Source of the DNA: T3Sed10-241 sp036796255
GTDB taxonomy: Bacteria; Bacteroidota; Bacteroidia; Flavobacteriales_D; Cryomorphaceae
Direction of reading: 5' to 3'
DNA length: 23,166 nucleotides
NCBI GenBank assembly: GCA_036796255.1
Contig: DAIRDH010000051.1
Location: 1-23,166 of the forward strand
Position 1 is the stretch's first letter, and each line of letters opens with the position of its first letter. The notes under the pieces were generated by a model that saw nothing but the letters and a program-made list of their open reading frames with translations, was not told where the DNA came from and searched no databases. This document shows, one piece after another, positions 5,723 through 13,625 of this stretch. Made by a program: the position numbers and the translations under genes.

Positions 5723-8700
5723 CAGTAGAAAAACTTCCGCGTATCCACATTCCCCTGGTTGTCGCTGAGGCGGAGCATATACACGCCCTGCGCGAGGTTA
5801 AGGTCAAGGAGGCCGGTGTTGCCCTGATCGTTGGCGATGGCGTTGCCGTAGAGACGGCGGCCGCTGACGTCATATACTTCTAGGATCAGGTAGGGCGCAG
5901 TGGCGGTGTAGGCGTAGGCAAGTCCGGCATCGCTGCGGTAGGCTTGTAGCAGGGCAAATTCATCGCTATCGGCGCCACCGAAGAACACCGCTTCGACCTG
6001 GCTCAGCGTTGTGGTGCCGTCGTAGTCCGTTTGGCGCAAGCGGTAGTAGGATACCCCGGCGTAGGGAGTATCATCCGCGAAGCCGTAATGCAGGGTATAA
6101 TTGCTGTTGCCGGCGCCTTGCACCGTGCCCACCGCTTCCCAGGCGAAGCCATCCACGCTGCGCTCCACCGTAAAGAAGTCGTTGTTGATCTCCGCCGCCG
6201 TGGCCCAGTTGCACTGCACTATGTTGCCATCGCGGGCCTCGGCGGTGAAGGAGAGGAGGGTGATGGGGAGGACGTTGAGGTCTGCGCCTGTAGTGCCAAT
6301 TGCAAATGGACTGAAGGTGGTCACAATACCAGAAGTAACGGTTCCGGAGGCCGTACCAGTCAAATTGGTAACTCCCTGGTTGTCCCATTCCAAGTCATTC
6401 CAACGCGCCACGGTAAGGAAGGAGTTGTCAATTACAGTAGTGCATTCCGAGTTACCCCAAGAGAGTGTCACATTGGCATTAATTACTGGTGTTGCTGGAA
6501 CACGGTCAATTTGCCAATAGTCACAGGTAGAAACAGTACCTGGCTCAAGAGATCCATCACGTGGTGGCTTATTGTTCGGATTTTCAAAGCCCGGCGTGTA
6601 GTTTTCTTCAAAATATTGCGCCCTGAATCCTGCACTGGCGTTACTTGTTTGCGGAGTCAATGAAGCCATTTGGTAAACATCGATGCCCGCAATTTCGTCG
6701 TATTGACCTAAGGGAAATTCGAATTCGAGACCAGCGACCCAGCCTATTTTTCGAACAGGTCCGTTGACATAACTATTGGGATTGGCTCCAATATTCGTGG
6801 TATTCGCCAAGAATACTACTTCATTGCCTCCAGTATGGACAAGACCGTCGATAAATGCGAATGAGCCTGCTGCTCCGGATATGATCAAATCATTGTTCAA
6901 AGTAAGTCCATCATTCGAATTGTTCATTTCTACATTGCGGAAGCGTTCTCCACCAGAACAGGTAAGGCTTTGGGCACTGCTACCGTTGAATATAACGGTA
7001 CTCGTACCTTCAGCGAAAGTTGCTTCCGTAGCAAGATTATTCCAGTCGCCGCCAATAGAAAAAGTATTGGCATTGGCGCTTACAGTGCCTGAACCCGATG
7101 CGATTTCGAAATCATTTTCCACATTTAGGTTGCCTTGAATATTTTTTGTGCCGCTTCCGCTAAAGCTTATATTGTAAAAGTTTTGAGCTGTAGCAGGATT
7201 GATAATTTGCGCTAAAGTCCCATTGAAGTTAACCGTCCCATTATCAGGCATGAAGGCTGCCGGGCCATAAGTTGTCCAGTTGCGGCCTACAGTAATATCA
7301 TTGCCTTGGCTGTTTAAAATTCCTGGAAGTCCTGAAGTTATGTCTTGTATAAGCAGATTGTTTTTGATAATCAATGTGCCGGAGCCATCATTGGGTCTGA
7401 GTCGTGTATGATTATTGGTTCCCGATCCTCTAATAGTAAGGTTATTTAGCTCGGCGAGTATCGGACCATTGGACTCATCGGTCATGTCATTAGAGTCGCC
7501 GTTTTCACCTGTCATAATGAGGGTTCCAGTAAGATTAAATCTTGGCTGCGCTCCGGTAAGAATGAGGTCATCACCCATGGTAATGGTATTGCCACCATCT
7601 GTAAAAACGCCACTGACACCAGTAAAATTGAGTTCTGTGTTGTTTTTGGCCTCCACCGGGGTATTACTTGCTAGTGACAAATCTCCAGCACTTTTGTCAA
7701 CCCTGAAGTTGTAACAGCGAATAGGGCGGGTGCTACCTGTTCCAGTGAAAGTTTGATTGTTGGTGTAATCTGACCGCAAGCGTAAGTTATCGAAAGCAGT
7801 GATATCCCATGTTGCCGTGTTTTGCATGGTGAGATTGCCTCCTATGTATACATCAAGGTTAGGGGAGGGGCTGGACGCAGCAGCTACCGCTGCAGTGTTC
7901 CGAATAATAAAGTCGTTGGCAATTCTAAATGCGCCTCCATTATTGAATGCCTTATTGCTACTTCCGCTAAATATCAAGTTGTAAAAGTGCTCTCCGCCGG
8001 GGCAAGTGATCGTTTGATCTCCAGTGCGGTAAAATTCTACAGTACCGGTTGCTTCATTAAATGCTGATTCGTCTACATCATTGATCCAGTTTCCACCAAT
8101 TCGCAAGGTGTTACTGAATATTTGCACTTCTCTTCCAGTTCCAATTGACTGGATCCTGAAATTGTTTTTTATGGTGACAATATTGCTGCCCGTAGAACCT
8201 TGAATGCGAACAATCGCAGCCGCATTTGAACTGTTAATCACAAGATTGTTTAACTGAGCCTGTATGGATTGATCGCTTACTCCGTTGTCCACTTCGATAT
8301 CGGCGGTGGCTCCTGGGAAACTCGCGCCGGAATTGCTACAAGTCATTACCAGTGTTCCGGTGAAGTTAAACCTTGAACTTATTCCTAGAAGACGAACGTC
8401 ATCTCCCACGGTTATTGTGTTCCCGTTGTCAGTGAAAATCGCAGTGCCTGATGGGTAACTAACTTTGAAGTTATTTCCACAATTGAGGTTTGTGTTGGCA
8501 CTAAGTACCACACCACCGCTACCCGTTCTAATGCTTTTAAAATTGCGGCAAAGAATGGGATTTCCATTACCTGTAAAGGTTGCGGTTGAGCTGTTGCCTC
8601 CTGTTTCTATGTCGAGCAAATCTTCACATGAGCTGTTCATGCTTCCACCGTTTATGAGCGCCAAGGTGGTGTTGCCTTGAATAATAAGTTCACTGGAAGA

Positions 8701-11700
8701 GGTAGCTCCCAGTTGCGAACTGTTCCCATTTACTTGCAATAAACCATTTCCGCCTACCTGGGCATCTGTGCTTAAGTTGAGCAATGTGCCATTTTCAACA
8801 ATTAGCCTTTGGAAATTGGTGCTTGAAGTACCGTCAATACTTTGTGTTCCCCCACTTCTGAATTTGATGGTGGCATTGTTATTTCCGTTTAGGCTCAATG
8901 CTGATCCGCTGTTGTTCATCCAGTCTCCATAAACGCGTAACTCGCTGGCGGCATTGTTCATTGTGAGATTGCTACCACCTGCAAAAGTGATGTCTTTTGT
9001 ATTGGCTACCCCACTCCCTATGACTGGCTGGTTTGGGGTATTCAAAATCGAAACATCGACATTCTCATTTGGCACCCGCAAGTCGTCCCAGTTTCCGCAA
9101 TCAAACCAGTTGGTGTTCTTATTGCCATTCCAATTTCCGGAACTAAATCCAGTGGAACTTATGTTGAAGTTGACACAGGCACCGGAGTAATTTGGTCCTC
9201 CTGAATTGTAATTTCCATTGCTGCTGTAGCCCGTCCAATTGGAAGGATTGCCAATGCGTTGTACCCATTCTATTTGACTGGCCGCAGTAGCAGGGCCAGT
9301 GTACTTTACTTTGTCATTGTTGCCAATTCCAACAAGATTAGCATTGAAGCAATCGGCACCTTCGGGTATAGTCGATCCAGCAGTACTTGCGTACCCCGGT
9401 GCACTTTCCCAGCCAGTTGCTGTCCATCCCCACACGGTATTGCCAGTATAAGTTGCGTTATGACTACCGGAAGGATTTACCCAGGATCCATTTTGTATGA
9501 TCCAAATTTGATCGCTCGAATTCAGGTCGAACGTGAAAAAACCATTGAGTGAGGTGATGCTCCAATTTGCATCGTCATTTATGCCGCACAATAGAACATC
9601 GAAATTAGCAGAGCTATTGCCTGCACCACGAAGGCAAATTGTAGTGCCTGCAGGGATGGTACCTCCACCACTTCTTGTGATACGGATTGTTCCTTCGGTA
9701 TCACCCCAGAGACCAGCTGAGACGCGTTCATACCCATTGTCTGTAAATTCAATCGAAGTACCCTCGTTAATGTCTTTAAAAGCAAAAAAGCAAATCTCGT
9801 CATCGCTGCCACTAGATAAATAAGCAGTGTTGACTGAAACAATGGCCAGATCGCCACCTTCAAGGACGGTTACATCAGAGGGGATGGCAAATACTTCTAT
9901 GCCTGAACTCCATGTGGTTCCGTTTCTAACAAAGATTTCAAAATAATATGTTGTACCATTTATGAGATTTGTGACATCCACACTGTTGCTATTCTCGTCG
10001 GCTTTGTACACGATGGAGTTAGCGCCAGCGTATACAGTGCTTGGGATATAAGCCGAGCCATCACCGCTTGGAGTAAAGTTGATACCAGGAGTTGTGTTGG
10101 CAACTACAAGAACTTCATCGAAGCAGGCATCAGGCGGATTGGTCCAGGATACAAACACGCCTTCATTAAATCCGTTGGCGGCAGCAAGGGTCACATCCTG
10201 CAGTTTCGCAGTCACATTGCGAAGGGTTCCTGAGGAGTACCTGTAAACTCCTCCATTGCCAATGCTGTATGCATAAACGCGAAAGGAGTATTCACTATCG
10301 GGAGTGAGACCAGTTACTGTCACATTTGTAGCTGAACCTCGATATAACACTCGCGCTTGTGGACTTCCGCCTCCAAATTGCGGTGCCGCTGCCCAATTCA
10401 AATTAAATGGTTGGGTATTTGGATTGAGCCCGGTTACTACGAGTTCACCACCGGGCGGATTCAAACGTCCTACCAATAAGAAACCATCATAGTCTCCAGA
10501 TGGAGCATCCCATGTTAAGTCAACAGTTGTATTGCTAATGCATACGTTGTTAAAGTTTTCCGGTGAATTTGGTGTAACAAGAAAATTTCCATCAGCAGGG
10601 CTGCCACTTGTGAGGTAAAGTTCCTCGCCAGGATCACAACCATACTCGAAGATGGTAAAGTAATATTGAACACCAGGCGTTAGTCCTTCTACTGTAACGC
10701 TGTTGCCTGTTCCGTTGTACACCACATAATTGTCTGCACCTATTTGGGCACCACTGCCGAAAGTGGAGTTGGCCAAATAGGTGGCACCATCAACTGGTGT
10801 CACATTGACCGCACCTCCCGCCCGTGCAACTACAATGCGGCTGCCACCATCGCCACTGGTCCAGTTGAGGGTAGCACTGTTGGAGGTAATTGCGCTTACC
10901 GATGGATTGGTGGAATGAACGGTAGGCAAAACGCATATATTAGAAAAACAAGCTATTTCCAAATCATCAAGTGCAATTCGATCTGAGTTATTTGATGATA
11001 TTTCGAGATCGTAGGTTCCAGAAATATCAATATTACTAATTGTGCTGGTTTGAACTGATGCGCCATAAGGAATACTGCCTACCGTGGTGCCGTTTACACT
11101 AACAGTGAGTGTTCCAGTACCTCCGGTAAATTGTCGCTGAGTGGTCAATGTTAGACTCGAAATACCTCCTGTTATATTATTCACAGAGAGCGAGCCATTT
11201 CTTATCATTATCGCAGGTCCATTAATGGTTCGATCCGTTCGGGCATCTGTTGCCGTAAATTCCAATCCCTCATCACCTGTCCATGTTTTGTTGGTAAATG
11301 ATCCTGCAACACCACCTGTTGCAGAAGTAACCCCACTAAAAGACTCCGTAAAGCAAGGCCCATCCTCCGTCTCACAATCCGTTTGCCGCACCGTACCATT
11401 GGTTTTGTAATCAATGTCAGTACCGCTGTTGGTGTAGGGCCATATTTTGAAATAATAGGTAGTATTTGGGCTGAGCCCCGTGATGCTTGCGCTTTGGACT
11501 CCTTGTAACACATTGAGTGCGTTCGGGCCGTCAGCAATCTCTGTTCCATCCACAGGATTGGCTATGCTTCCATAGCCTGCATCCGACCACCGTATGAGGT
11601 AGCCGCTTGGCAATTGGGCTCCTGTGGCATCTATCCAGCTCAGGTCAATGCCCCCGCTTGCGCTACAACTGAAAGATGTGGGGTGATTAGTTGGCTCCGG

Positions 11701-12216
11701 GTCAGGACTCCCGCCTGCCGTGGTATATGTTACCTCAATTGAGTTGACATATATTCTAGTACCACTTGAATTCCCTACACACCAAAATTCAACTTCATTT
11801 GTTGCACTAACTGCGTTGATATTGTACGATCCTGATGTAATTGAAAGAGGCGTGTTGCCCACGCCATCTATAGAGTATCTAGCAGGTCCCGTTACTCCCG
11901 AGGCATAAACATTTACGGCGGTAATTGTAACTCCGTTCTGAGCATAAATTTTTATAGAGCCTCCTTTGGTGGTATTTTGATATAATCTCAGCTGACCGCT
12001 AAAGATGCCCGGATTTGAAGTTCCACTATTTCTAAACGAGCCAAAACCAATGTTTGCGTCCAACACAATGCCCGGTGCTGCTTCATTTAATCCAGTAACT
12101 GCTCCTCCAGCTGAAAAGCTATATGATACGGTGGTCTGCCCACAAACCCCATTCCATCCCCCCACAAAACACACCACCCCAAGCACCCTAACCACCGACA
12201 ATAAAAAACTACGCAT
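5722..12216 (-). CDS. giant multidomain secreted surface protein with T9SS C-terminal sorting domain
   Basis: A 2164-residue protein with a Sec signal peptide (about residues 1-26, ending VCGQ). The probable order is: an N-terminal beta domain (27-170); a fibronectin-III-like domain (about 176-280); a jelly-roll-like domain beginning CFTESFSG (about 285-425) with TWTGDEG, ATDARTD and DDLEI blocks; three more FnIII-like domains (about 427-780); a lamin-tail-like segment (about 783-1030); then NWFDCGNWDDLRVP (about 1040), which opens a long Asn/Thr/Gly-rich parallel-beta repeat region to about 1900. The end has the common LLSFTA...VERSVDG module (about 1980-2075) and a type A sorting domain (about 2085-2164) with VYDVSGRRLYG and a final RKFFY. 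It should be exported by T9SS and anchored or released at the cell surface, probably as an adhesin or matrix protein. The two repeat blocks are 278 residues apart. Composition is GC-rich only at the C-terminal end. Confidence 0.88.
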   Translation of the reverse strand: MRSFLLSVVRVLGVVCFVGGWNGVCGQTTVSYSFSAGGAVTGLNEAAPGIVLDANIGFGSFRNSGTSNPGIFSGQLRLYQNTTKGGSIKIYAQNGVTITAVNVYASGVTGPARYSIDGVGNTPLSITSGSYNINAVSATNEVEFWCVGNSSGTRIYVNSIEVTYTTAGGSPDPEPTNHPTSFSCSASGGIDLSWIDATGAQLPSGYLIRWSDAGYGSIANPVDGTEIADGPNALNVLQGVQSASITGLSPNTTYYFKIWPYTNSGTDIDYKTNGTVRQTDCETEDGPCFTESFSGVTSATGGVAGSFTNKTWTGDEGLEFTATDARTDRTINGPAIMIRNGSLSVNNITGGISSLTLTTQRQFTGGTGTLTVSVNGTTVGSIPYGASVQTSTISNIDISGTYDLEISSNNSDRIALDDLEIACFSNICVLPTVHSTNPSVSAITSNSATLNWTSGDGGSRIVVARAGGAVNVTPVDGATYLANSTFGSGAQIGADNYVVYNGTGNSVTVEGLTPGVQYYFTIFEYGCDPGEELYLTSGSPADGNFLVTPNSPENFNNVCISNTTVDLTWDAPSGDYDGFLLVGRLNPPGGELVVTGLNPNTQPFNLNWAAAPQFGGGSPQARVLYRGSATNVTVTGLTPDSEYSFRVYAYSIGNGGVYRYSSGTLRNVTAKLQDVTLAAANGFNEGVFVSWTNPPDACFDEVLVVANTTPGINFTPSGDGSAYIPSTVYAGANSIVYKADENSNSVDVTNLINGTTYYFEIFVRNGTTWSSGIEVFAIPSDVTVLEGGDLAIVSVNTAYLSSGSDDEICFFAFKDINEGTSIEFTDNGYERVSAGLWGDTEGTIRITRSGGGTIPAGTTICLRGAGNSSANFDVLLCGINDDANWSITSLNGFFTFDLNSSDQIWIIQNGSWVNPSGSHNATYTGNTVWGWTATGWESAPGYASTAGSTIPEGADCFNANLVGIGNNDKVKYTGPATAASQIEWVQRIGNPSNWTGYSSNGNYNSGGPNYSGACVNFNISSTGFSSGNWNGNKNTNWFDCGNWDDLRVPNENVDVSILNTPNQPVIGSGVANTKDITFAGGSNLTMNNAASELRVYGDWMNNSGSALSLNGNNNATIKFRSGGTQSIDGTSSTNFQRLIVENGTLLNLSTDAQVGGNGLLQVNGNSSQLGATSSSELIIQGNTTLALINGGSMNSSCEDLLDIETGGNSSTATFTGNGNPILCRNFKSIRTGSGGVVLSANTNLNCGNNFKVSYPSGTAIFTDNGNTITVGDDVRLLGISSRFNFTGTLVMTCSNSGASFPGATADIEVDNGVSDQSIQAQLNNLVINSSNAAAIVRIQGSTGSNIVTIKNNFRIQSIGTGREVQIFSNTLRIGGNWINDVDESAFNEATGTVEFYRTGDQTITCPGGEHFYNLIFSGSSNKAFNNGGAFRIANDFIIRNTAAVAAASSPSPNLDVYIGGNLTMQNTATWDITAFDNLRLRSDYTNNQTFTGTGSTRPIRCYNFRVDKSAGDLSLASNTPVEAKNNTELNFTGVSGVFTDGGNTITMGDDLILTGAQPRFNLTGTLIMTGENGDSNDMTDESNGPILAELNNLTIRGSGTNNHTRLRPNDGSGTLIIKNNLLIQDITSGLPGILNSQGNDITVGRNWTTYGPAAFMPDNGTVNFNGTLAQIINPATAQNFYNISFSGSGTKNIQGNLNVENDFEIASGSGTVSANANTFSIGGDWNNLATEATFAEGTSTVIFNGSSAQSLTCSGGERFRNVEMNNSNDGLTLNNDLIISGAAGSFAFIDGLVHTGGNEVVFLANTTNIGANPNSYVNGPVRKIGWVAGLEFEFPLGQYDEIAGIDVYQMASLTPQTSNASAGFRAQYFEENYTPGFENPNNKPPRDGSLEPGTVSTCDYWQIDRVPATPVINANVTLSWGNSECTTVIDNSFLTVARWNDLEWDNQGVTNLTGTASGTVTSGIVTTFSPFAIGTTGADLNVLPITLLSFTAEARDGNIVQCNWATAAEINNDFFTVERSVDGFAWEAVGTVQGAGNSNYTLHYGFADDTPYAGVSYYRLRQTDYDGTTTLSQVEAVFFGGADSDEFALLQAYRSDAGLAYAYTATAPYLILEVYDVSGRRLYGNAIANDQGNTGLLDLNLAQGVYMLRLSDNQGNVDTRKFFY

Positions 12217-12368
12217 CTTCTAGAAATTACCATCGAGAACCACCCCGAATTGCAGCGTAAAAATCGCCAATCCCAACCGGAGAAGCCAATTTTCAAGGTT
12301 ATCCCTATGCCATGGTTAGGTTAATTGAAAAAAGGCCGAAAAGGAATAAAACGCAGTCTGGCAGTGGA

Positions 12369-13439
12369 TTAGCGCTTAACAACGCGGAGCACTTCCGGGC
12401 CTTGACCGCTGCAAGGTGTAGTGTGTATGAAGTAGAGGCCAGAGGGCATGTCGTGTAAGTCAACTTGGGTGACGGGATTTTGGAGGCGGAGTACCTCGCG
12501 GCCGGTAAGGTCGCTTACCCAGGCGGCCGGGCATGGGCCGGTGATGGTTACCTGACCAGTGGTCGGGTTGGGCTGGGCCTGGGGCCTGTCAACTTTTGCA
12601 GAAGCGGAGGCATTGAGGCTGCTCATGGGCCAGGCCTCACCCACGAATTCGCCCCAGAGGTGCTCGGCCAGCTCGGGGTGGTCGATAAAGGGGTTGCGGT
12701 TGTTCTGAAAACCAAAAATCACCTCGTTGCGGTTCATCTCAAAATCATCGACGGGGTCTTCGGCATTCCACTCCAGCAGGTCGCTGAGCACGCCCATCAG
12801 GGGGGAGTTTACGCCTTCGGCAATCACAGCGTCCACAAGCTCGAGGTCGGGCTCACCGCTGCCTTCGTAACGCACGGCCATGTAGAATATCATGCGGGCG
12901 ATGTCGCCTTTCACGGCGTCGCGGGGCTCAAAAGTGCCGTTGCTCAGGTCGCGGAAGCTGCCCGTAGGCATACCTTGGCTGCTGATGGGGCTGCATTCCA
13001 CGCAATTGGCAAATACGCGGCTGCCGCGCAGGTTATTAACCTGAATATCGCAGGGGCGCAGGTGGTGGGCATCGGTGCCTGCTCCCTGGCTGTTGCCAAA
13101 ATTTCCACGCGAGGAGGGCCATACATGCTCACGGTTCCAGCCATTTTCGTTGTTGAATTCCTGCGGACCATTCACTGAGCGCCCTGAATAAATCAGGATC
13201 ACATTTTGGGCATTGTCGGGATCGCGGTCGGTGAGTTTGAGCATGTCCCATACATCGGTGCTGCCACTGGAGTACGGGTAGGTGGTGTGGCCGTCGATGA
13301 TGTTGTGCAGCGCTGCTTTGAGCTGGTCGTCAGCGAGGTCAATGGCGGGGCTGTAGTAAGGTGAAATTTGCGCTGTGGCCCATTTTGCCGAAAGGCCAAA
13401 AACAAGGCAAGCGATAAGAGAAAAGTGCTTGAAATACAT
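12369..13439 (-). CDS. secreted endonuclease I family nuclease with T9SS sorting domain
   Basis: A 356-residue extracellular nuclease. A signal peptide covers residues 1-23 or 24 (WATAQ). The endonuclease I (NucM/Vvn-like, beta-beta-alpha metal) signature WNREHVWPSSRG spans 101-112. E104 and H105 are the probable metal ligand and general base, and TDAHHLRP (122-129) provides the second conserved block. Residues 287-356 form a type A T9SS C-terminal domain (QPNPTTGQV..., VSDLTGREVL..., MPSGLYFI...), so the enzyme is exported through the outer membrane. The likely job is DNA or RNA degradation for nutrients or biofilm remodelling. It is followed 152 bp downstream by the giant surface protein on the same strand. 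That spacing does not prove an operon. Confidence 0.92.
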   Translation of the reverse strand: MYFKHFSLIACLVFGLSAKWATAQISPYYSPAIDLADDQLKAALHNIIDGHTTYPYSSGSTDVWDMLKLTDRDPDNAQNVILIYSGRSVNGPQEFNNENGWNREHVWPSSRGNFGNSQGAGTDAHHLRPCDIQVNNLRGSRVFANCVECSPISSQGMPTGSFRDLSNGTFEPRDAVKGDIARMIFYMAVRYEGSGEPDLELVDAVIAEGVNSPLMGVLSDLLEWNAEDPVDDFEMNRNEVIFGFQNNRNPFIDHPELAEHLWGEFVGEAWPMSSLNASASAKVDRPQAQPNPTTGQVTITGPCPAAWVSDLTGREVLRLQNPVTQVDLHDMPSGLYFIHTTPCSGQGPEVLRVVKR

Positions 13440-13577
13440 GCCGCAAGATCACAAGTTTCTGTGGAAACAGGGCCCCGGATCAGGTTAAGTTTTCGACAAA
13501 TTTTCATTAGCAAGGACCACAAGTACTTCTTAAAGACTGGATTTTCGAAATTTAGAAGTGTTGAGACGGGTTAAAAG

Positions 13578-13600
13578 GACAGGAACTGTCGATGTTTTTG
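13578..13600 (+). promoter_or_regulatory. palindrome next to a possible promoter of the propeller gene
   Basis: GACAG-GAA-CTGTC (13578-13590) is a perfect dyad. It abuts TGTTTTTG (13593-13600), which differs from TAnnTTTG at one fixed position and lies 25 bp before ATG 13626. If the promoter is real, a bound regulator would overlap it. The rest of the 186-bp divergent spacer must also serve the nuclease gene. Confidence 0.3.
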
Positions 13601-13625
13601 ATATTTTTAACCAAAATTCGATGCG

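Noticed and set aside
12465..13178. 237-codon plus-strand ORF inside the nuclease gene
   Set aside because: Shadow of the endonuclease I coding strand, which carries signal peptide, catalytic motifs and sorting domain.
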